This document shows positions 56,127-64,000 of a stretch of 64,000 nt of DNA, piece by piece. The stretch comes from Puccinellia tenuiflora (taxonomy: Eukaryota > Streptophyta > Magnoliopsida > Poales > Poaceae), in assembly GCA_012064385.1 (NCBI GenBank), contig QRDG01000232.1, positions 186,001 through 250,000 on the forward strand, read 5' to 3'. The notes under the pieces were generated by a model. It had not been told where the DNA came from. It saw only the letters and a list, made by a program, of their open reading frames with translations, and did not search any database. Both the position numbers and the translations under genes were made by a program. Each line of letters opens with the position of its first letter. Within the stretch, counting starts at the first letter, position 1.

Positions 56127-58030
56127 TGATGGGTTCGCAGCATGGAAAACAAAAAATTTTCCTACGCGGCAAGCGGAATAAACCCCAAGGATCTAGATCT
56201 ACTAGATGAAGATAGCAAAGGTGAGATCCAATCTCTTACCCTTGAAGATCAACAAATGCGTTTTGTCGGTGCAGGGGTTGGCTAGTCGATCCCCGCAACT
56301 AGACTCGTCTAGTCACGAGGAGATGTATTATCCTCGAGATCCAATCCGGTGAAGTGCAGCAACGGGCAACACCTCCACGGTGTCCACACGTACGACTCGA
56401 TGAAGACGTCAACTCCTTGATCCCGCAGGCGAGAGGACGTGGCCTTGATGATCTCAGCAGCACGACGGTAGTGTCGGTGACGATGACGATCTCCATGTGC
56501 TAAGCTTCGCCAAACCAAGCAAGAGGAGAGGGAGAGGAGCAAGGCGCAGCAGCCCTAGGGCATAGGGGTGGTGCGGATATGGTGGAGATGGTGGTGGCAG
56601 CAGCCCTCCGGGGAGAAGGGGTGCGGCTAGGGTTTAGGGTGGAGGAGGAGGTGGCGCAAGGGGGCTTGGGGCGGCAGCCTCTATGGGTGGTGCGCCCCCC
56701 TCCCCTCCCCTCCTTAAATAGGAGGCGGCTAGGGTTAGGGCAGGGGCCGGCCGGGCCCCCCTTTCCTTGCCCCCAAAGTTGGAGTCCATCTAGGACTTCT
56801 CCTTGGGCCCCTTTCCTAAAGGGGTGGAGGCCCAACTCCTAGTCCAACTAGGAGTGGGATTCCCCCTCCTTTCCTTAGCCGCATGGCCCAAGTGGGCCTA
56901 GGTGGTGCGCACCACATAGGTGGTGGCAGCACCCCTTTGGTCCATGTGGGCCCCATATAATATGTGGTCCTACTTCTAGAACCTTCTAGAACATTCCAGA
57001 ACCTTTCCGACACCCTATGAAATATTCCGGAACTTTTCCGAAACCTCCGGAAACCACTTTCCTTATATGAATCTTATTCTCCGGGCTCCTCCGGAACCTC
57101 TCGTGACGTCCGTGATCTTATCTGGAACTCCAAATCACTATTCGTTCACTTCATCATTTAATTCATCGCAAAACCTAAATTCATCGGAACGTTAAGTGTG
57201 TGACCCTACGGGTTCGGGAATGTATAGACATGATCATATCAATAATTAATAGCGGGACGGGGACGCCCATATTAATTCCTATACACTCAACGAAAACCTT
57301 TCTCGATTGAACCACGATGCCGGAGATTCAATTAATCTCATATACGATTCCCTTTGTCTCACAATATTTTACTTGCCCGAGATATAATCGCTGACATCCC
57401 CATGTCTAGTTTAATCTCGTTACCGGCAAGTTCTCTTTACTCGTCCATAATATAGGATCTCCGTGATTACTCCTAATCACATGTCTGCAGACTTCATGAT
57501 GCTATATTATCGAGAAGGCCTGGAGATATCTTCTCCGTCACTTGGAGGGACAAATCCCAGTCTTGATTCATATCACCCAACAACCCACCATCGGAGATAC
57601 CTGAAAGCCACCTTTATAATCACCCAGTTATGAAGTGACGTTTGATGTCCACAAAGTATTCCTCCGGTGAACGAGAGTGATATAATCTCATGGTCTAAGG
57701 AAACTATATTTGGCATAATTAAAAGTGTTGACAACCAAACTCTTGTGACACGATTAATTGCAACTCTTATTTGTGTCATGTCCATCAAGTCATTCTCCCA
57801 ATGACGAGACTCCGTTACCAAGTGACTATGAAAAGTCCATAGTTAGGAAAAACTATCTTGATCAACGAACTAGTCTAGGAGAGGCTCACTAGGGACTCCT
57901 GGTGTTTATATTCCACACATGTATTATGTTTCCACTTAATACAATTATAGCATGGATAATAAACTATTATCATAATCATGAATATGCTAATAAACCATTT
58001 TATTATTGCCTCTAGGGCATATTCACTACA
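56127..58030 (-). repeat. Copia-type solo LTR with perfect duplication TTAGG
   Basis: The minus strand runs from TGTAGTGAATATGCCC to CGAACCCATCA, 1904 bp. TTAGG flanks it at 56122-56126 and 58031-58035. The interrupted C sequence continues as in D (CTTGCGTTGGGATTAACG). It resembles the copia LTR at 15483-17227 in layout. No internal region is present. Confidence 0.93.
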
Positions 58031-58035
58031 TTAGG

Positions 58036-58146
58036 ATTAACATGTAAGCAGTGCTCGGCGAGTTCTCTCGGGACTCCTGACATGTCAGATGGCTTCCATG
58101 CAAAGACGTCCCGATTCCCATGGATGAACTCGACGAGCGCGCTTTC
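58036..58146 (-). pseudogene. Gypsy C start of pol after the UAG
   Basis: The frame after TAG 58149-58147 reads ESALVEFIHGNRDVFAWKPS and is cut by the solo LTR at 58035. It is nearly identical to D and A in the first 25 bases after the stop. Confidence 0.82.
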
Positions 58147-61100
58147 CTATTTGTCAGCTAAATGCGCCCCAATAACGAACTGCTTGGAGGAGTCGCCTGG
58201 GGTAAAGTCCACTAATTTAGTGTCCTGAGCTGACTTGAATTTCATCTTCTCTTCTGTGGCCGGCTTCTTGAGTACTGAATTGTCCTCCGGGTCCATGTTT
58301 GCTTTGTAAAATTTTAGCTCCTCCTGAGCACAAGCTGCTTCAGCCATAGCTGCGTCTCCCTGTTCACACTCTAATGCCATTTGCCTACTACCATTAACTG
58401 TAATGACTCCTACTGGACCTGGCATCTTGAGCTTCAAATAAATGTAACATGGTCTGGCCATAAACTTAAAGTATGCTGGCTGACCAAAAAGAGCATGGTA
58501 TGGACTCTTAAGATCCACTACCTCAAAGGGCATAATCTCTGAACGATAATTTTCCATTGTGCCAAAAGAAACCTCAAGGTAAATTTTACCAACGGGTTTG
58601 GCTGACTTTCCTGGTACTATCCCATGAAAGACTGTCTCAGTTGGAATCAACTGCCTGTCTTTGCAGCTTCATCCTTTTCAATGTTTCATAATACAAGATG
58701 TTGATGCTGCTTCCACCGTCCATAAGAACCTTGTTCAATGTGTAGCACCCAACCCGAGGTGCGACCACCAAAGCTAGCTGCTCCGGGTCTTCAACCCATG
58801 GTGGATGATCTGCTCTACTCCATGTGATGGTTTGTTCGGGCCACTTGAGCCACTGCGGGACTGTGGCTCCACTGCATTAACAGCTCGAACCTTCAACTTC
58901 CTTGCACGCTTGGATGTACTTGTTGTAAAGACATGATAACTGCAACGACTCGGGTTCTGCTGCCGGGTTGTGACATAATATTGCCCATTGCCATCGTGAA
59001 GCTGCTTCGGGTTCTGCTGAAACCCGCCCTGCTGGTTACCTCCTCCTTGAGGTGGGTTGGGATTATTTCCCCGGGTCCTCCATCACCATTGTTTCCTCTA
59101 TATCCATTGTTGTTCCTATTTCCTAGTCCTGCAAACCTGCCACGCTGCAGATCCATACAATGTCCCAAGGTATGGCCACACCTACCGTTTTTGGCGTGTT
59201 TAGGGCAAGGACTCGCCAGAACCTCCTCTGTGGATGGCCTACGCCCTTGGTACCCTTGAGAGTTGTTATCCTTGCGTCTGACCCTGGTGTTTGTATTGGC
59301 CACCAGGTCGGAATTGTCTCCATATGGCCGCTTGCTACCTCCTTGGTGCTGATTTTGATTTTGGTTTTGGTTCTGACCATTGCCACCATGTCGTTTGTTT
59401 CCCTCCTCCTAGTCCTTGGTTTTGTCTGTGGCAGCGTGCTTGTTAGCACCCGCCATGATTTCACCAATTGTAAGGGGAATACCCTGATTCAAGCTCTCCT
59501 TCATGCGACGCAGCTTCCAACTCAAGGGATTGTAGCTACAGTTTCTCTCCATCGCCATTAGCACTGAAACCGGTGGGAGTCCTTATGACGAGTTAATGAT
59601 CTCCGACACTCGCTTCATCCAATGCCTTGCTGTCTCGCCCTTCCTCTGAACACATCGCTCCAAATCCTCTATGGTACTAATCTTTTTGCATGTGCCCTGA
59701 AAGTTCTGAATAAAAGCCGCCTTCAACTGCTCCCAAGAGTTGATTGACCTAGGAGGCAAGTTACGCATCCAAACTTTGGCTGTCCCTCCATCATAAGATA
59801 CATGAACTTAGCGCACAGATTACCTGTGGCATTGCGGATACTCATCTCCATCTCATAAGTGCCTAACCAAGAAGTCGGGTCCATATTGGGCTCGTAATTT
59901 GGAACCTTGCGCGGCTCCTTGAAGTTGCTGGGAAAGGACTCGGATGTGATGGCATCTGACAGGCACTCTGGTCCTGTTAGTGTGGGAGAAGCACCAGGGG
60001 AAGTCACCTTTGTGTGCGCACGGGTTGGCTGAGGCGGGTTAGCTGCATCAGCTATCGCTCTATCCCTTTCAGCCTCCCGGGCCCTGGCTGCCTCTCTTTC
60101 TCGTCGTTATCTTACTTCATCGACTACTAGTTGAGCTCGTGAGGTAGTTGGTATGTTTGCTCTGTTCCTCTCTCGTTCACGGCGCCTTGCGCTTGTGGAG
60201 TTGGCCGGGTGAGACTCGCCATGCCGACTCCTCGTGCCCGAGTTGAAAGGTGTTGAGTGTAGCCTACTTGCATTTGGAAACGCCGGATAAAGAGCTTGCT
60301 GAGTCAATGCTGTCTTCAGCAGCTCAATAGCATCGCGAGTCTCCTGAACCGCCGGTCCTTCTGGTATCACGATGTTCTCCAGTGTCAAAGTTGCCGCATG
60401 AACATTGTCCATTGGATTGGAGTAATGTCCCTCTGGAGTATGGAACCTGTTAGGTTGAGGTCCCATGCCACCAACTGCTCCTCCTCCAACTCCTCCTTCA
60501 GGTGGTGGTCCGTTGGTGCCGTCACCCCCATTTCCCTCAGGGGGTGGTGGTGGTGGTGGTCCTCCTGCGGTGCCTCATGCCGCCGCTGAGCTCCCTAGTC
60601 CAGCTCCTGAGCCTGGACCATTGGGTGTGGTGAACAAAGTTGTTGGATTAATGTTGACTCCTTCGCGCAGGCGACTCCTGGCTCTTCGATGCTGAATTGA
60701 AGTGAGCTCCTCACGGCGATTCTGCACTACCTGGGCCTCAGCTTGGACCCGGGCCCACTCTTCTGCTAAACTGCGATTTGCTTCTGTGACATCTGCTAGT
60801 TGCCTCTCTAATACAGCACGAGTGCTGGTCAACTCAGCCGCCCGTTCTGCAGCGTTGCTTGCATTGATTTCCTTTGTCAGTAAAGCTGGATCAAACTAAT
60901 TTCCTCCGTTTCCAGACATATAGACTCTGACGACGTGGGCGCGTACTGGCGACTCCGCGTAATCTTCCTCCTCAATACCATACCCAAGCCAATCTTCAAA
61001 CAAAGGCAAGATGGATTCCGAGTCTGCATCATAATCTGAGTCTGAGCTTGGATCTTGCAGCATCCCCAACTTCTCAGCCTTTTTCTGCTCCTCTTCTTGC

Positions 61101-61480
61101 TCGGCGATGATGCCGACTTCTGATGTGCCGACCGACTCCTCGTCGTCGGACTCGACGACAACCGTAGGCTCTGAGACTGATTCCGCCGAGTTAGAACGAA
61201 TTCCTGACGTGCTAACCATGCCAACAAATACATTGATTACTCCAAAAACAAACTGATAACCCTCATCGACTTCCTGCATCTCAGGACTCCAGACGGAGTC
61301 ATCGATCTCGGTCTCTCCGTGCTCATCGGTGTAGACTCGCCCGATGGCGAGTTTCTCCATGGCTCGGCGAGCTGCTCCCACGATCTCAACTCCTTTCATC
61401 ACAGGCCCCACGGTGGGCGCCAACTGTCGTGGGGTTGTCACGACGAGTTCTTCCTCAGGGAAGATGAGTTCTGGGGCCAT
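58147..61480 (-). pseudogene. Gypsy C gag-protease, several stops and frameshifts
   Basis: The ATG lies in the LTR (61480-61478; MAPELIFPEEELVVTTPRQ) and the frame reads through the primer site to a stop at 60898-60896, where D has a Gln codon. Later pieces are 60832-60575 (coiled coil), 60466-60107, 60007-59723 and 59768-59583 (capsid region, GTYEMEMSIRNATGNLCAKF), 59303-58893 (zinc-knuckle variant CPKHAKNGRCGHTLGHC) and 58650-58147 (end of protease, ending HLADK before UAG). At least five frame breaks are needed. Confidence 0.87.
61405..61422 (-). other. Primer binding site of Gypsy C, tRNA-Lys type
   Basis: The plus strand GCCCCACGGTGGGCGCCA is identical to the site in D and two bases from the LTR at 61425. 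Confidence 0.85.
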
Positions 61481-61982
61481 TGATGATCAAAGTACGTGGA
61501 AGTTGTTAATCTCGCTAAGGGACAAGGATTTACCCAGTTTCGGTCCCTCTTGATAGAGGTAAAGACCTACTTCCTGCTTCGGCTTTATTGCTTTAAACTT
61601 GATCTCGATTACAAGGTTCCGACTCCTCTAACTCAGGAGTCAGCGACTTCTCTCTGGTGTACTAGGGTTTCTCTCTCTGGAAAAGCTTGTCGATCTAAGG
61701 TCCAGGGCCCTCCTTATAAAGGTGGTCGGGTCCCTGGACTTTACAACTTGTGTCGAGTCATACTTAGACACGGAGTCCTATTCTAGGTCTTGTCCTTCCA
61801 AGTTAGAACTCCGGGTTGTGCTAGGACTCCTCTCTGGCGGGACCCTTCTCCACACGGGCCTTGGTCGGCTTGTCTCCAGCCCAGCCCATGTGACTTGACT
61901 TGTAACTCGGCTTTGGCCTTCTTGGTCTTGGCGGGTCTACTCTCCAGGTCCATGGGCCTACCTATAAAGTATCCCCCCATCA
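61425..61982 (-). repeat. 5' LTR of Gypsy C
   Basis: The 558-bp LTR runs from TGTCGTGGGGTTGTCACGACG to CCCCCCATCA. It is clearly more diverged from the D and E LTRs than those are from each other. TACAT at 61983-61987 would be its right duplication, but the left one is not available. Confidence 0.88.
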
Positions 61983-62608
61983 TACATTGTTAAGAAAAGT
62001 ACTCGGCATTGGAAAGCATCACATTCTGGCCACACACAAAAGAAGTCGATGGAAGGTATGGAATTTCTAGGCTGAAGGTCAGAAAGAAAGCAATCGCCAG
62101 TGCTCTCGGTTCCAGCAACGAGTCTTCTCTCTGAGAATTAAGGAAAACAAACTAACCTCGTCTGTCTATGTTCACCTTGACATGAAAGACTCTTTTCCTA
62201 ACCTGACTGTTTTACCTGGCTAGTTCACTTAATTTTTCGAGGGATCCTGGATTGGAGGTCAATTGTCTATGTGTGTCCGAACAGCTTCAGATCCTTCGAA
62301 GGCACAGGGGTTCTCTCTCCATTCACTTTGAGCTGGGTTTCTTGTGATCTTTGTAGTAGTTTTTTCATCCAATTTTATGGTAAATTCAGTCTTACACAAC
62401 TGTCCCCGAGGATGTCGATTCCATTCGGCAGTGACTCCATCTCGCATTCGATCTCCCTCCTTTCCCTGAAAGAGTCGAGGTCTCTCTGGACTTATCTTTT
62501 GCCTCTCTCCCAGATTTATAAAAAGGGATCAAGAGGGCCTCTCGACGGGAGTGATTCCTCGAAAAGAGATCATTCCCAGTATCCTCAAGTTCATAGTCAA
62601 ATTCACCT
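61983..62608. other. Unassigned DNA 3' of the dioxygenase remnant
   Basis: This is the only long stretch that I cannot attribute to a transposon. It may be the 3' flank of the dioxygenase gene or an unrelated insertion. A minus frame from about 62640 to 62455 stays open out of frame with the dioxygenase exon (NYGYEGEFDYELEDTGND), which may mark a frameshifted extension. No RNA gene or clear repeat is seen. Confidence 0.35.
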
Positions 62609-63218
62609 TCATAGCCATAATTGCGGCTGGGTATCGCTAATAAGCTCGTCTGCCGGCCCTATGTCCTTTTGAAGATCTGGCATGTAAAACATCACCACTG
62701 ATGTTCTCCCTTTGTGAGGATTAGTCACAACACGGTGCGCCGGGCTCTTAAGGACCCCATTGCTCAATATCTGTGTTTTTTGTTGTTGCGAAGAAGCAAA
62801 AGGTTAAGATCATAATAAATGAAAAGAGGAATAAGAGAAAATTAATAAAGCTAGATGTATATATATATATATACCTCGGCAAAATCTCCCACGAGGATCA
62901 ATAATCCGTGGGGGTCGGTGGAAGGGGGGACCTCGTACCAGACGCCATCTTTGAGGACTTGCAGGCCACCAATAGTGTCGTCGACCATGAGAACAAAGAT
63001 AATCGTGGCGTCGTCGTGGGAGGCGAGGCCAACCACGAGGTCAGGTCTCGTGCAGGGTAGGTAGTAATTGATTCTGGTGAAGGTGGTATCCCGGCCACTG
63101 AGTTGTCCGAGCATTAAGTCATCACCGAGGCCCATCGTCCTCCCTATCACCGGAAGGAGGCTGTCCAACAGGCCACCGCGGCCGGCGCTGGTGGCAGCAC
63201 CCGGTCGCCAAAGGCGGC
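62609..63218 (-). pseudogene. 2-oxoglutarate/Fe(II) dioxygenase gene fragment, last two exons
   Basis: Exon 1 is 63218-62875 and exon 2 is 62770-62609, joined in frame over an intron (62874-62771, GT-AG) that contains a (TA)n run. Exon 1 has the DIOX-type YYLPCTRPDLVVGLASHDD, where H and the second D form the H-x-D iron ligands, then IGGLQVLKDGVWYEVPP. Exon 2 has ILSNGVLKSPAHRVV with the third ligand His, and GRTSVVMF with the R-x-S that binds 2-oxoglutarate. These enzymes hydroxylate or desaturate small molecules such as hormones, flavonoids and alkaloids; the substrate cannot be told. The N-terminal half is cut by the LTR of element F at 63219. Exon 2 stops early after QPQLWL. Confidence 0.82.
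62857..62873. repeat. (TA)n microsatellite in the dioxygenase intron
   Basis: About eight TA units follow the donor splice site directly, so the donor reads GAG/GTATATAT. Confidence 0.85.
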
Positions 63219-63710
63219 TGACGTGGGCCTACCTATCGGGTGCCCCACCGTGAGGGTACCTGGTGCACGCAAGGTCTAGGGCCCATACAATAGCCTACTA
63301 GAAGATGGTGATCAAGGCCCACTCAGGAGCCCAAGAAGAATGAAGTGCTCCTAAAGACAGAAGGAGTCCATGGCGGTAGAACCAACCAAACCTGTAAACC
63401 TAGTAGGTTACGGACTCCCGAGACCCAGCCTCCTTTATAAAGGCTGGGAGGGACAACTAGATCGATTCACCTCATACATCACCACCAAAACCCTTGCGAG
63501 ATCAACATCTCGCCGGGATCGCCATTGTAATTAACACCTCTAATCAATCAATAACAGAAAAGCTGGAAGTAGGGTATTATCCTCCGGGATCCTGAACCAG
63601 GGTAGACTCGCCTTGCTTGTCAGCCGTGATAACTACCAGCACTCCAACTTCTCCTTCTCAATCAACCTGGAGTACTCGACCCTGGGACTTGCCGTGGCCA
63701 CCCCACGTTA
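63219..63710 (+). repeat. 5' LTR of element F
   Basis: The LTR is taken as TGACGTGGGCC to CCACCCCACGTTA, about 492 bp, with matching ends TGACGTGGG/CCCACGT and the terminal CA changed to TA. The left limit is inferred from these ends and from the loss of dioxygenase coding. CCTTTATAAAGG at about 63431 is the likely TATA box. Confidence 0.65.
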
Positions 63711-63712
63711 AC

Positions 63713-63728
63713 TGGCGCCGTCTGTGGG
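63713..63728 (+). other. Primer binding site of element F
   Basis: TGGCGCCGTCTGTGGG starts two bases after the LTR end, the usual place. I did not assign the tRNA. Confidence 0.65.
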
Positions 63729-63747
63729 AAAGAAGAGTGCTGGAATC

Positions 63748-64000
63748 ATGGTTGCAGCGGCTCCATCTGCATTGACCATCGACACGCCGACAATCGCGGC
63801 ACCGATCTGCTTCGGCTCCATCGAGTTCGCTCCCCACCCGCCGGCTTGCCGATCGGCCTACGCTGATCTCTACGGAGGTATGTGCCTTACTTTCGGTAGC
63901 CTGAATTTCCATGTAACTAAGTGGGGAACAATGCGGTCCTTCGATCGCACACTCACGCCTCCATCGACTATGGAGATCGCGCCTGCTTCGACAACGTCAC
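63748..64000 (+). CDS. Start of element F gag-like ORF, partial
   Basis: The ATG at 63748 (MVAAAPSALTIDTPTIAAPI) opens a frame that runs off the window, with 84 codons visible. Its position just after the primer site is that of gag. The segment LTFGSLNFHV resembles VTLGNFHVYI near the Gag N-terminus of element A, so F may be a distant relative. Unlike A, C and D, there is a TAA at the LTR end, so this gag does not start in the LTR. Confidence 0.6.
   Translation, partial: MVAAAPSALTIDTPTIAAPICFGSIEFAPHPPACRSAYADLYGGMCLTFGSLNFHVTKWGTMRSFDRTLTPPSTMEIAPASTTS

Larger units (their letters stand above)
39815..61982 (-). mobile_element. Gypsy C (Tat-type), minus strand, split by Gypsy D and a solo LTR
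   Basis: On the minus strand the order is 5' LTR (61982-61425), tRNA-Lys site, gag-pro (to 58147), pol start, solo LTR insertion (58030-56127), reverse transcriptase (56126-55915), Gypsy D insertion (55909-44644), rest of pol (44638-41737), spacer and antisense gene (plus strand 39968-41187). The 3' LTR and polypurine tract are missing, with Gypsy E's LTR in their place. Many stops and frameshifts mark it as older than D. Confidence 0.87.
63219..64000 (+). mobile_element. Left end of a further Gypsy-type element F, plus strand
   Basis: An LTR, primer site and start of gag are present, and the rest lies beyond the window. It interrupts the dioxygenase gene at 63218/63219. Confidence 0.75.

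Noticed and set aside
62260..62680. Possible organellar insertion
   Set aside because: The base composition and a few words look organelle-like to me, but I cannot name a gene there, so no call is made.

Overview
The window looks like intergenic DNA from a large grass genome, most likely a Triticeae species (wheat, Aegilops, barley or rye type). It is almost entirely nested LTR retrotransposons. Several LTR ends, such as the ATGCCC(T/A)AGAGGCAATAATAAA start at 15.48 kb and 58.03 kb, resemble the BARE1/WIS/Angela copia group of these grasses (recognised from memory, no search was run). There are no bacterial features, rRNAs, tRNA genes or CRISPR. The only host-gene remnants I can support are a 2-oxoglutarate dioxygenase fragment at the right end and a B3-like DNA-binding domain that now lies inside a Gypsy element.

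Layout. 1-9040: a non-autonomous LTR element on the minus strand (called X here; tRNA-Asp-type primer site; one acidic repeat ORF), flanked by plus-strand LTR pieces of the same family and hosting a solo LTR. 9041-17227: a 5'-truncated copia element with a gag remnant, interrupted by a solo LTR that itself contains another solo LTR. 17391-18838: a small TRIM-like element with short LTRs. 19164-21599: the 3' part of an L1-type LINE, cut by Gypsy element A. 21600-36786: Gypsy A, plus strand, with gag-pro, pol, an antisense B3-like gene, a 107-bp tandem array and an antisense five-exon gene. 36787-39814: the 3' end of Gypsy E, plus strand. 39815-61982: Gypsy C, minus strand, split by the complete 11.3-kb Gypsy D (44644-55909, duplication GGTCC) and by a copia-type solo LTR (56127-58030, duplication TTAGG). 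61983-63218: the dioxygenase remnant and its 3' flank. 63219-64000: the left end of another Gypsy element, F.

How the parts work together. A, C and D share one architecture: a tRNA-Lys primer site, a gag frame whose first ATG lies inside the LTR, a UAG codon in one conserved context between protease and reverse transcriptase, a canonical plus an additional RNase H domain, integrase, and then an intron-containing gene on the opposite strand that converges on pol. Dual RNase H and an extra antisense ORF point to the Tat lineage of Ty3/Gypsy. The pol frames of all copies are broken, so none looks autonomous. Insertion order can be read from target duplications: D is younger than C; the 12402 solo LTR is younger than its host LTR, which is younger than the copia element. 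Mismatched flanks around A, the LTR palindrome at 7.97 kb and the inverted E/C junction show that recombination and deletion followed the insertions. Element letters A, C, D, E, F and X are labels used only in this answer.
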